DNA from: Thiobaca trueperi
GTDB taxonomy: Bacteria > Pseudomonadota > Gammaproteobacteria > Chromatiales > Chromatiaceae
Direction of reading: 5' to 3'
DNA length: 64,000 nt
Assembly (NCBI RefSeq): GCF_004342175.1
Contig: NZ_SMAO01000009.1
Location: 1 to 64,000, forward strand
Below are positions 55,090-63,107 of the stretch, one piece after another. A model generated the notes under the pieces. The model did not search any database. It saw nothing but the letters and a program-made list of their open reading frames with translations, and was not told the origin of the DNA. The position numbers and the translations under genes were made by a program. The stretch's first letter is position 1. Every line of letters starts with the position of its first letter.

Positions 55090-55560
55090 ATGATGGTTCA
55101 CACACCTAAAAATTTACTCATGACGAATCGTTTTTATCATCCCAAAATGGCCTCCGCCGGCGCGCGGCTCCTCTCCTACGTCGAACTCATTGGCCTCACG
55201 GTGATTTCCATTGCCACGCTCATTGCCGGCGGCCAGGAGGTCGCCGACATGATTGCGCTCCGTCAGGTGACTCTGGCCGACCTGCTCCTGCTCTTCATTT
55301 ACCTGGAGGTGTTGAGCATGGTCGCGGTCTATCTGGAATCCGGCGCGTTGCCGGTGCGGATGCCGCTCTATATCGCCATGGTGGCCCTGGCGCGACACCT
55401 GATCCTTGATCTGAAAGGACTCACCGAGTGGCAGATCATCGCCATCGCGTCAGGGGTTCTGATTTTGGCGGGCGCCGTGCTCCTGATCCGCTACGGCCAT
55501 GTGCGCTTTCCTTACGAAGTCCCGCGCGAAGGCGCGGCGCGGGAGCGCGGGGAGTCATGA
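55090..55560 (+). CDS. PsiE-like membrane protein
   Basis: A 156-residue protein with four hydrophobic helices: LLSYVELIGLTVISIATLIAGGQEV, LADLLLLFIYLEVLSMVAVYL, VRMPLYIAMVALARHLIL and QIIAIASGVLILAGAVLLI. The LEVLSMVAVYLESG and PLYIAMVALARHLILD blocks are typical of the phosphate-starvation-inducible PsiE family, whose role is unknown. The start could also be ATG 55093 or 55120. It follows the PepSY gene by 60 bp on the same strand. Confidence 0.82.
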   Translation: MMVHTPKNLLMTNRFYHPKMASAGARLLSYVELIGLTVISIATLIAGGQEVADMIALRQVTLADLLLLFIYLEVLSMVAVYLESGALPVRMPLYIAMVALARHLILDLKGLTEWQIIAIASGVLILAGAVLLIRYGHVRFPYEVPREGAARERGES

Positions 55561-55926
55561 CCCATCATCGGCGACTGAATCGACACCGTTGTGGCATGAG
55601 ATGAAACCGATCCTGTTAACGGTCGCCAATGACATCATGATCGCCCGGCTATCAAGCGCACCGTTTCAATCACGCCGATTACAGGCTAAATCGATGCTTG
55701 ACCGGAGGCGCAAGGTTGAGTTTCGGTTGCTGCACCCGTCAGCGCTACCGATGCCAGGAGTGCCAAGATCATAACGGATGACAATGCGTGATGAGAACGG
55801 TAGCCACCGCGTCGTGACATACGGGAAAGCCTTTAAACGAGGATCGCCGACTTGAACGCAAACGCCATGCTGCAACGCAATGATCCGGCCACACAGACCG
55901 CCCATTGGCGTATCACCCTGGGTACC
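55561..55926. other. Intergenic region between psiE-like and hydrogenase protease genes
   Basis: No gene, repeat copy or recognisable regulatory motif was found in these 366 bp. The two flanking genes converge here, so transcription must end in this stretch. Confidence 0.5.
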
Positions 55927-56442
55927 CTAACGAACCGCAAACCGCCCTTGCCCAATCGAACAACCGGTTTCCGTTTCATCCCATTGGCGGAGGATCTCCT
56001 GCACACGGGCCATCGCGATGGGCACTGCGGCCTCGACCGCCGGGGTGAGTCTGTCACCCCAGCCGATGACCGCCGGTTCGATCCCCACCAGGGCGCGTCG
56101 CTCAGGCAACCGATCAGTCAGCCGCACCATGTCCAGCAGGTCGGCAAGGCTCACCTCATGCACGCTGTTGGCGTGCTGGCGCAACTGTCGATCCATGGCC
56201 TCTCCCTCGAAGACGCGAACGGTTCCTGGGGGATCACCCATCGCGGCGGCATCCACGACGATCAAACATCGGCAATCCTCAATCGGCCCCGCGAGGGTGA
56301 AACTGAGGGTTCCGCCGTCAAGGAACAGCAGCGGTCCGGCGGGGTCTGCCTCCGCCTTTAGGTGTCGGACGACCAGCGGACCGACGCCCTCATCCGTCAT
56401 GAGCGTGTTGCCAAGGCCAAGGACGAGCGTGCTTTGCGTCAT
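55927..56442 (-). CDS. hyaD: [NiFe] hydrogenase maturation protease (HyaD/HupD type)
   Basis: A 171-residue endopeptidase that removes the C-terminal extension of the large subunit after nickel insertion. Visible ligands: Glu in LVLGLGNTLMTDEGVGPLVV, Asp in LLFLDGGTLSFTLAG and His in SVHEVSLADLLDMVRL. These match the nickel-binding triad of the family. ATG 56442 has GGGAGTAACCAC upstream. It is on the same strand as the hydrogenase subunits, beyond a short plus-strand hypC gene, so it has its own promoter in the 95-bp divergent gap. Confidence 0.93.
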   Translation of the reverse strand: MTQSTLVLGLGNTLMTDEGVGPLVVRHLKAEADPAGPLLFLDGGTLSFTLAGPIEDCRCLIVVDAAAMGDPPGTVRVFEGEAMDRQLRQHANSVHEVSLADLLDMVRLTDRLPERRALVGIEPAVIGWGDRLTPAVEAAVPIAMARVQEILRQWDETETGCSIGQGRFAVR

Positions 56443-56537
56443 GTGGTTACTCCCGCCACCATGTCTGTGGATTTTGTTCAATTTACCCTTGACGCTTAGC
56501 CTGTCACATCGCGTCAAACGTCCGGAGTGCAAACACG

Positions 56538-56771
56538 ATGTGTCTCGGTATCCCGATGCAGATTCAGTCTATCGATGGTTTCGCTGCCCGTTGCGCCGCC
56601 AAGGGCGTGGAACGGGAGGTGAACCTCTTCATGCTCCAGCACGAGCCCTTGGCCGTCGGCGACTATGTGGTCGTCCATCTGGGCTATGCCATGGATCGGA
56701 TCAGCCCCTCTGCGGCAGCAGCGGCTTGGGAAGTCTATGATCAAATGCTGGCTGCGGACGGCGCTACTTAA
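56538..56771 (+). CDS. hypC: Hydrogenase maturation chaperone HypC
   Basis: A 77-residue protein starting MCLGIPMQIQSIDG with the essential Cys2, then REVNLFMLQHEPLAVGDYVVVHLGYAMDRIS, the full HypC/HybG pattern. It carries the Fe(CN)2CO precursor to the large subunit. It is divergent from the protease gene and convergent with the large-subunit gene (76 bp gap). The remaining hyp genes are not in the window. Confidence 0.95.
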   Translation: MCLGIPMQIQSIDGFAARCAAKGVEREVNLFMLQHEPLAVGDYVVVHLGYAMDRISPSAAAAAWEVYDQMLAADGAT

Positions 56772-56847
56772 TCGCTACATAGAAGATGGTTTTAGGTGAT
56801 CATCCGCTGACAAGGTCATCTAGGGGGTTTCACCCCAAGCGAGGCGT

Positions 56848-58788
56848 TCAAACGCTGCCCGCTGCACAGGATATCTTGGTTAGAGGTCCGGCTCCGTGGT
56901 TGAGATTGACCTGAACCAAGGGCGTGCCGTTTGCGTCGATGATGTGTACTGCACATCCGATACAGGGATCGAAGCTGTGGATGGTCCGCAGCACTTCGAG
57001 CGGCTGCGACAAATCGGCCAGGACATGCCCTTGCAGCGCCGTTTCGTAGGGTCCAGGCGTGCCGCCAGCGTCCCGTGGACCGGCGTTCCAGCCGCTGGCT
57101 ACGACACATTCATAGTTGTCGATCATGCCCGTCCCTGGATTAATGTCGATCCAGTGACCCAGGGCGCCGCGCGGCGCTTCGGTGAAACCGAAACCGATGC
57201 CGTTATTGGGCCACAAGGTCGGCTGCTGGAGGCGCCGGAACGTTTCTGGATTCCAGTAGGCTCCCGCTCGATTGCTGTAGTAAAGCTGATACCAGCCCGG
57301 GTAAGCGGGAGTGCCTGCCGCTTTGTCGGCGGTTCTGCCCGCCATCTGGTCGGCGATGATTTTGGTCTCCAACATCCGGCAGAAGATGCGACCCAGGGTC
57401 GAGTTCAGTTGGTCGAAACGCAGGCCAAGACCGCCATTCGACGCGGGATTGGTCCAGATTTGCTGGACGAAGCGGCGCACCAGCTTGTCGGTCGGTTGGG
57501 TGCCCCGCGCATGCATGGTCAGGATATGGGCCAGCGGCCCCACCTCCATGGGCTGGCCATCGTAGCGAGGCGATTTGATCCAAGAGTATGCATCGCTCTC
57601 TTTCAGCATATAAGCCGTCCCATCCGGAGGCGGCCCACGATAGTCGAGGACGGTCCAGCCACGCGAGGGATGGACCGCTTGGCTGCTCCCACGCTGATAC
57701 CAGGCGTGGGTGACGTCCTCGGTCACCCGTTGCTCATCGAAGGGTTCCAGCTTCCCGAGCGCGCCGGCCCAGATGACGCCGGGCGGGAAAACGTAACCGC
57801 TCGGGTAGTCGATGGCGCCATCGACGAATTCCTGCTTGACCAGTTTCGGGTCGGGAAACTCGCCATAAGACAAGAAATTGCCGGCGGTGGCGCCGATACT
57901 CGCCCACGCCTTGTACCGCTTTGCCACCAAGACGACGTCGGGCATATAGACCTGATCGACGAAGGACTTCATCTTCGCCACCGCCGTCTTGATCAGCGTC
58001 AGACCCGCCGTGTTGAGCGAGGTGCCGCCGATCTCCTCATTGACCGCCCCGGTGTTGGTGCTCAGGGTGCAGGGCATCCCACCCACCACCAGATTGGGGT
58101 GGGGATCCTTGCCGCCGAAGACCGTGTGTAACTTCACCACTTCCCGCGCCCAGGCCAGCGCCTCCAGATAATGGGAGACGAGCAGCAGATTTTCTTCCGG
58201 CGACAGTTTGTAAGCGGGATGGCCCCAGTAACCGTTCGCGAAGAGGCCAAGCTGGCCCCGGCTCACCAAGCCGTTTAACTTGTTCAGGACCGACTGAAAG
58301 TACGCGGCGTCGGGAAGCGCCCCATTGTTGGGCTTATAGGCGGGGTTGTTGAGTTTTGTCAGGGCGGCAGTGCTGGCCGGGTTGGCCTTCAAGGCGCTGA
58401 CGACATCCACCCAATCCAGCGCGTGGAGATGGTAAAAATGCATGACATGATCATGCACATATTGAGCGCCGATCATCATGTTACGGATGTAGTCGGCGTT
58501 CCTCGGCACCTTGATGCCAATGGCATTTTCCACCGCCCGCACCGAGGTCAAGCCATGGACGACGGTGCAGACGCCACAGATGCGTTGGGTGAAGGCCCAG
58601 GCGTCACGCGGGTCACGCCCCCGGAGGATGATTTCGAGACCCCGCACCATGGTGCTGGAGCTGAGCGCCGGCTGAGTAATTTTGCCGCTTTTCCCATCGC
58701 TGGTTTCGGCATATGCCTGGATGCGCAGATGCCCTTCGATGCGCGTCACCGGATCGATGACGATCGTCGATGTTGTTGTTGTAGCCAT
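56848..58788 (-). CDS. hynL: [NiFe] hydrogenase large subunit (group 1 uptake type)
   Basis: A 646-residue catalytic subunit. The L1 motif RICGVCTVVHGL and the L2 motif FDPCIGCAVH hold the four cysteines of the Ni-Fe site. The opening TIVIDPVTRIEGHLRIQ is typical. After the L2 His there are 31 further residues (IIDANGTPLVQVNLNHGAGP..), about twice the usual 15-residue extension cleaved by the protease. The L2 motif has Gly where Ala is common (DPCIACAVH). GAGGAGCAAGGTC precedes ATG 58788. It follows the small-subunit gene by 88 bp. Confidence 0.96.
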   Translation of the reverse strand: MATTTTSTIVIDPVTRIEGHLRIQAYAETSDGKSGKITQPALSSSTMVRGLEIILRGRDPRDAWAFTQRICGVCTVVHGLTSVRAVENAIGIKVPRNADYIRNMMIGAQYVHDHVMHFYHLHALDWVDVVSALKANPASTAALTKLNNPAYKPNNGALPDAAYFQSVLNKLNGLVSRGQLGLFANGYWGHPAYKLSPEENLLLVSHYLEALAWAREVVKLHTVFGGKDPHPNLVVGGMPCTLSTNTGAVNEEIGGTSLNTAGLTLIKTAVAKMKSFVDQVYMPDVVLVAKRYKAWASIGATAGNFLSYGEFPDPKLVKQEFVDGAIDYPSGYVFPPGVIWAGALGKLEPFDEQRVTEDVTHAWYQRGSSQAVHPSRGWTVLDYRGPPPDGTAYMLKESDAYSWIKSPRYDGQPMEVGPLAHILTMHARGTQPTDKLVRRFVQQIWTNPASNGGLGLRFDQLNSTLGRIFCRMLETKIIADQMAGRTADKAAGTPAYPGWYQLYYSNRAGAYWNPETFRRLQQPTLWPNNGIGFGFTEAPRGALGHWIDINPGTGMIDNYECVVASGWNAGPRDAGGTPGPYETALQGHVLADLSQPLEVLRTIHSFDPCIGCAVHIIDANGTPLVQVNLNHGAGPLTKISCAAGSV

Positions 58789-58876
58789 GACCTTGCTCCT
58801 CAATCGAGAATGTCAGCCGCAGGCGGCGGCGGGCGTCCGTGGCAACCGATCCGATGGAACGGTCCTAACCGCGATC

Positions 58877-60010
58877 CTAATCATCGTCGTCATCGTCATC
58901 GTCATCGCCGCCGCCGTCGCTGTGGCAGGTCTCGCAGGGCATGCCGCGACTATGGCCAGAGCCGGTCCCCAGGGGGATATAGAACCCCTGTTTGCCCTCG
59001 AAGTTGAGCCCATCCCAGAAATCAGGCTCGGCGCACCCGATACATCCATGGCCGGACATCATGGGAAAACTGGTGCCCTGGTTCCAGCGAATGCGTGAAC
59101 AGGCATTGTGGGTCACCGGTCCTTTGCAACCGACCTTGTACAGACAGCCGCCCTTGCGCGAGACCCCATCATCGAACTGCTGAACGAACGGCCCGTCCTC
59201 GAAAAATTCTTCGCGATAGCAGTCGTCATGCACGGTATCGCCATAGAACATCACCGGTCGGCCCTGACTGTCCAGGGCCGGCATCCCCTTCGCCAGATAG
59301 TAGAGGATCACCCCGGTCATCACTTCCGGAATCGGCGGGCAGCCGGACACGTTGATCAAGGGGGTCTTGATGCCAAGTCGCGTCATGAGCGCACCGATCG
59401 ACAGTGCGCCCGTCGGGTTCGGATTGGCTTTGGGCAAGCCGCCGAAGCTCGCGCAGGTCCCGACCGCGATGACCAGCCTGGCGGTTCTGGCGGCGGCCTC
59501 GAAGCGTTTGGCGCCGCTCCGACCGCCACTGATGAAGTAGCCATTGCGCTGGCTTCCATCCCATGGCGCGGGAATCGATCCATCGACGATCAGAATATGA
59601 CCGGACTTGGTGACCTCTTTCAGCCGCTGCTCGGACCGGTCACCGGCCGCCGCCATCAAGGTTTCGTGATAATCCAGTGAGATCAGGTTGAGAATCAGGT
59701 TCTCGATGGTCGCGCCGCCGCTGAAGGCAAAGGAGTTCACCATCGACTCGGTGCAACCGGTACATTCCTGAAACGGTAGCCAGACCACCGAGGGCTTGGT
59801 CGGAGACGTGGCCGCCGCAGCCAGCCGGGGCACCATGGATTGCGGCAACGCCATGATGGATGCCAGGCCGGCGCAATAGGAGAGGAAGCGCCGCCGACTG
59901 ATGCCCGCTTCAAGCAGTCGGCTCGCGGTGGCGTCGTCCAGTGCGATGTCCTTTTGCGCAGGAGCAGGGGAAACGGGCGTGGTCGCGCGATTTCGGAACG
60001 CTACAGTCAT
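58877..60010 (-). CDS. hynS: [NiFe] hydrogenase small subunit with C-terminal heme-c motif and poly-Asp tail
   Basis: A 377-residue Tat-exported subunit (SRRRFLSYCAGLASIMALPQ). The proximal cluster motif is ECTGCTES without the extra cysteines of O2-tolerant enzymes. The distal cluster is HDDCYREEFF..GGCLYKVGC. The medial cluster is HNACSRIRWN..GHGCIGCAEPDFWD. After GKQGFYIPLGTGSG comes HSRGMPCETCHSDGGG and nine Asp. The normal C-terminal membrane helix is absent and CETCH is a c-type heme-binding motif. Electron delivery to soluble cytochromes is inferred. GAGGAAACACGACC precedes the ATG. It is in an operon with DHC and SHP genes. Confidence 0.95.
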   Translation of the reverse strand: MTVAFRNRATTPVSPAPAQKDIALDDATASRLLEAGISRRRFLSYCAGLASIMALPQSMVPRLAAAATSPTKPSVVWLPFQECTGCTESMVNSFAFSGGATIENLILNLISLDYHETLMAAAGDRSEQRLKEVTKSGHILIVDGSIPAPWDGSQRNGYFISGGRSGAKRFEAAARTARLVIAVGTCASFGGLPKANPNPTGALSIGALMTRLGIKTPLINVSGCPPIPEVMTGVILYYLAKGMPALDSQGRPVMFYGDTVHDDCYREEFFEDGPFVQQFDDGVSRKGGCLYKVGCKGPVTHNACSRIRWNQGTSFPMMSGHGCIGCAEPDFWDGLNFEGKQGFYIPLGTGSGHSRGMPCETCHSDGGGDDDDDDDDD

Positions 60011-60137
60011 GGTCGTGTTTCCTCTCGCTGATGGGCCGTGTGGCGGTTGGACGACTTCGGGTGGTGCGGGGCTCCCAGCGGCGACAAAGGGCGGCCCCGG
60101 TTTGAGGTCTCGCCGTTGGCCGGTGTCTGCCGGGGTT

Positions 60138-60638
60138 TCACAGAGCTGGCGGGCCGTTGTCGGCGTCGCTGGGACGATCCGTCGTTTCGTCCATGGCAGC
60201 GACCGACTCGCGCGTGGGTACTGACTCCGCCAGACGGCGTTGCAGCCGTCTCAGACCTGCCTGGATCTCGGTCGAATGAGACCGCAGAATGGCCGGGATG
60301 GCCGTGATTTCGATGAGTTCAGTCAGGATGCCGCCACGTTCATCGCGGTGAGTCACCCACCACACCCCCGGGTACTGCGTCTCCAGCACCTCGACCTTCG
60401 ACTCCGTATCGACCACGGCGCTGACCTCGCCGGTGGCTAAAGCGTCTTTGAGGGTCTGATAGGTCGCTTTCCGCATCCGTGGTCGTTGACGTAAATCGAT
60501 GACGCCAGGCTGTCCGGTTTCGACAAAGTTGGCGAGCATCTCGCTGAGCTCCGTCAGAATGGCGGTTACGCTCGCCACATCGGCCCTGGATCCGCGAGGG
60601 CGGTCAATTCGCACCGGAATGTCACTCAGTTTTGTCAT
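60138..60638 (-). CDS. HupH/HyaF C-terminal-domain protein (hydrogenase expression/formation)
   Basis: A 166-residue protein. Its core (TYQTLKDALATGEVSAVVDTESKVEVLETQYPGVWWVTHRDERGG..LTELIEITAIP) matches the C-terminal conserved region of HupH/HyaF, proteins needed for small-subunit maturation. Full HupH has about 280 residues. Here only one such domain is present with a short N-terminus (MTKLSDIPVRIDRP). The gene lies between the type A DHC and the small-subunit gene, which supports the assignment. The last 25 residues are disordered. Confidence 0.82.
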   Translation of the reverse strand: MTKLSDIPVRIDRPRGSRADVASVTAILTELSEMLANFVETGQPGVIDLRQRPRMRKATYQTLKDALATGEVSAVVDTESKVEVLETQYPGVWWVTHRDERGGILTELIEITAIPAILRSHSTEIQAGLRRLQRRLAESVPTRESVAAMDETTDRPSDADNGPPAL

Positions 60639-60735
60639 TTGTTCGGCCTATCGCCATGGTTGTACCACACGCAAACATCAGGGCGCCGACGCGCATCCCC
60701 GATCATCAAGCGCCACAGGTGCAACAGATTGTGGT

Positions 60736-61326
60736 TTAGTCGTTCCAGGGACCATGGCCGGGAATGTTGATCTGGCGCTCGTTGTAGTCACCCTCAGCCG
60801 CTTGGCGATGGCAGGCATTGCACTGGCTGAGGCTTCCAACCTCCGGATTGTCCTGGATCAGACGCGCCGGAATTTCATCGTGCTTGCGCTTGAAATCCGG
60901 GGTCTCGGTGATGCGCGGCAGGCCCTGACCCGCAGTCGAATTCGCGGGATTCTGGGCATAGGGGTTACCCTGCTGGGCCAGATTGACGGTGTTGGCGCCG
61001 AGGAAGGTACTGATTTCGGTGCGCAGTTCATCCGTTAGAGAGGCATCGTCGCCATAATGATTCGCCAGCGCGGCAGGCTCCATGATCTGCGCCCAGGCTT
61101 GTGGCGGCAGTAATCCCGGTTGGTAGGCCATGTGACAGGAGCCGCATTCCTGTTCATAGGTGGCGTTGACCACCTGGGCGAGGGTCGTGCGGGAGTCCAT
61201 CCAGCCACTTGACTCGCGTTCGTCTTCTTCCCTCTCCTCATCGTCATCCCCAAACGCCAGACCGACAGTGCCCAGCGAGAGCAGGCCGATGGTGAAGATC
61301 GTGAGGATCGGTTTGTGATGGTTCAT
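60736..61326 (-). CDS. dhc: Periplasmic diheme cytochrome c (DHC family), type A copy 2
   Basis: A 196-residue exported DHC protein: signal peptide (ILTIFTIGLLSLGTVGLAFG), an acidic stretch (DDDEEREEDERESS), then heme motifs CGSCH (YEQECGSCHMAYQPGLLPPQAW) and CNACH. It is the partner of 52848-53435 but more divergent than the type B pair, especially between the two hemes. ATG 61326 is used; an upstream frame of 28 codons is relic sequence. It is upstream of the HupH-like and hydrogenase genes. Confidence 0.92.
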   Translation of the reverse strand: MNHHKPILTIFTIGLLSLGTVGLAFGDDDEEREEDERESSGWMDSRTTLAQVVNATYEQECGSCHMAYQPGLLPPQAWAQIMEPAALANHYGDDASLTDELRTEISTFLGANTVNLAQQGNPYAQNPANSTAGQGLPRITETPDFKRKHDEIPARLIQDNPEVGSLSQCNACHRQAAEGDYNERQINIPGHGPWND

Positions 61327-61422
61327 GAGTATGGTTTCCCGTTCGTTGTGTCTTGAGGTGCGAGTCCGGCGACGATGGAGCCGATCAGGTTTTCCGGTGC
61401 GAAAGACCATGCCCGCCCAGAA
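61327..61422 (-). pseudogene. Possible cytochrome b tail scrap between two DHC genes
   Basis: Minus-strand DNA encodes FAPENLIGSIVAGLAP in one frame, resembling the end of cytochrome b (HQENLIGSMITGFKQ). If correct, type A DHC once followed its own cytochrome b gene. The match is short. The upstream frame with MVFRTGKPDRLH overlaps it and is not a gene. Confidence 0.45.
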
Positions 61423-62004
61423 TCAATCCTTCCAAGGGCCGTGGCCGGGGATATCGATCTGACTGTCGTTGTAGATCCCTTTGGCGGCACCGCGATGGCA
61501 GGCCGGGCATTGGCTGAAACTGCCGACATCGGGGTTGCCGGCCACCAGCGATGTCGGCACCCGGTCATGCTTGCGTTTGAAATAGCGCGTCTCGGTGATG
61601 CGCGGCAGCCCGGTTCCAGCATGGGCATCAAAGCCAACGGCAAAGGCGCGGGAACGGACCTCGCTGGCCTGATCAGCGGCATGGGCGGTCAGATAGGCGA
61701 GGATCCCGGTGCGCAGCGTTTCCGCCAGCGTGGCCTCGTCGCCGTAATGATCGCCCAGCGCGGCGGGATCCATGACCTGTGCCCAGGCCGGTGCCGGCAG
61801 CAGTCCCGGCTGATAGGCCAGGTGACAGGAACCGCATTCCTCGCCGTAAGTGGCATTGGCGACCGGGGCGACATCGGCGCGGGCGGTCAGCCAGCCGCCG
61901 CGCTTTCCGTTCCGGTCGCCGTCATCGCTGACAGCCACGCCAGCCGTGCCGAATGTGATGAGGCCAAGGCCCAGCAGGATGAGGATGCCTTTGCGATGGG
62001 TCAT
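61423..62004 (-). CDS. dhc: Periplasmic diheme cytochrome c (DHC family), type B copy 2
   Basis: A 193-residue exported DHC protein with signal peptide (GILILLGLGLITFGTAGVAVS) and motifs CGSCH and CPACH, nearly identical to the product of 53502-54077. It lies 16 bp after shp copy 2. The DNA from about 61434 onward is virtually the same as at 53513, so the two loci share a direct repeat of more than 900 bp. Confidence 0.93.
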   Translation of the reverse strand: MTHRKGILILLGLGLITFGTAGVAVSDDGDRNGKRGGWLTARADVAPVANATYGEECGSCHLAYQPGLLPAPAWAQVMDPAALGDHYGDEATLAETLRTGILAYLTAHAADQASEVRSRAFAVGFDAHAGTGLPRITETRYFKRKHDRVPTSLVAGNPDVGSFSQCPACHRGAAKGIYNDSQIDIPGHGPWKD

Positions 62005-62020
62005 GGATTCGCTCTCTCGC

Positions 62021-62377
62021 TTACTGCGTCTTGATATAGGCGACGAAATCAGCCTTTTCGGTGGCCGTGCATTCGCGCCCGAGGGTCCATTTGCAGTTGC
62101 GCAGCAGCCATTTCTCGATCTTGGCCTGATCGGTCAGCCGCTTGGGATTGACCGATGGCGCGAGCGGCTCGATCACCTTGCCGGTGTTGGCCTGACGACC
62201 CGGCTGAGTCAGATCCTTGCCATGGCAGGTGACACAACTGCGTGCCGGGGAGCCGTCCGACTGGGGATATTCTTTAGACCAACCCGCTTTGCCTGCCGCC
62301 GCATCGGCGGCGAGCAGTGTGGCGGGGAGGCTGAGTGCGCCAGCGGCGGCCAGTGCGAGCACAAGGCTTGTTTTCAT
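62021..62377 (-). CDS. shp: SHP-like monoheme cytochrome c (DUF1924), copy 2
   Basis: A 118-residue exported cytochrome identical to copy 1 except in two signal-peptide positions. Heme motif CVTCH, then KDLTQPGRQANTGKVIEPLA and NCKWTLGREC. Its ATG overlaps the stop of the cytochrome b gene by four bases (ATGA), so here the canonical cytochrome b - SHP - DHC order known from R. sphaeroides is intact. Confidence 0.93.
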   Translation of the reverse strand: MKTSLVLALAAAGALSLPATLLAADAAAGKAGWSKEYPQSDGSPARSCVTCHGKDLTQPGRQANTGKVIEPLAPSVNPKRLTDQAKIEKWLLRNCKWTLGRECTATEKADFVAYIKTQ

Positions 62378-63003
62378 TGTTTTTCTCTCTGTTTGAATCC
62401 AGTGATCATGGAGCCGATCAGATTTTCCTGATGCGACAGACTGGAAAAGATCACGCCGGCCAGATGCAGGACGATCAGTGCCAGACTGGTGTTGGCCAGG
62501 AATTCGTGGACCTCTTTCAGGGCATCGCCGCTGAACTCGGGCAGGGCGCTCATCAGTCCGGCCAGCGGTCCCGCGAATTCCTCCGCGCCATAGAGCGCCA
62601 TGCCGGTCAGTCCGGTCGCCGCGACGCAGAACAGCAGGGCGATCACCATGGCGCCGCCCGCCGGGTTGTGGCCCAGATAACGCGGAGCGCGAAACCGCAG
62701 TGCATCCTTGAGATAGCCCAGAATCTGCCGTGGGCCGTGTACGAAATCGGTGAAGCGTGCATGGCGGGTGCCGATCACGCCCCAGACCAGACGCACGGCG
62801 ATCAGGCTCAGGACCAGATAGCCGGCCCAGACATGTACGCCGAGCAGATCGTCTTCGACGATGAAGGCGGTCGCAAAGCCAGCGGCGAGCGACCAGTGAA
62901 AGATCCGCACCAGCGGATCCCAGACGCGGACCCGTTCGGTTGTCACGGGCGTGGTGGTGTCGAGTGAGGCGATCCCGGACGGGGTCGCGGCTTGAATCGT
63001 CAT
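62374..63003 (-). CDS. Membrane cytochrome b of the SHP-DHC-hydrogenase operon
   Basis: A 209-residue four-helix cytochrome b: RVWDPLVRIFHWSLAAGFATAFIVED, GVHVWAGYLVLSLIAVRLVWGVIGTRHARF, RYLGHNPAGGAMVIALLFCVAATGLTGMAL, EVHEFLANTSLALIVLHLAGVIFSSLSHQENLIGSM. It has the conserved histidines for two b-hemes and resembles hydrogenase cytochrome b subunits. It is the first gene of the operon that ends with the hydrogenase subunits. It probably exchanges electrons between quinone and the periplasmic cytochromes. AAGGGGACAGACAG precedes ATG 63003. Confidence 0.92.
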   Translation of the reverse strand: MTIQAATPSGIASLDTTTPVTTERVRVWDPLVRIFHWSLAAGFATAFIVEDDLLGVHVWAGYLVLSLIAVRLVWGVIGTRHARFTDFVHGPRQILGYLKDALRFRAPRYLGHNPAGGAMVIALLFCVAATGLTGMALYGAEEFAGPLAGLMSALPEFSGDALKEVHEFLANTSLALIVLHLAGVIFSSLSHQENLIGSMITGFKQREKQ

Positions 63004-63107
63004 CTGTCTGTCCCCTTGCGACGGCTGTCGGTGAAGTCGGTCGCGATCAATCACGACCTTGGGACGCAGATTAACGGGGGGGCGCTGACCGAAGGCTGTA
63101 CGGGTCT

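Noticed and set aside
56896-58131. 411-codon plus-strand frame opposite the hydrogenase large subunit
   Set aside because: Fully antisense to a conserved gene, with no start signal or family motif.
61326-61410. 28-codon N-terminal extension of the type A DHC protein
   Set aside because: It precedes a clear signal peptide and overlaps relic sequence. The ATG at 61326 fits the paralogue's start.
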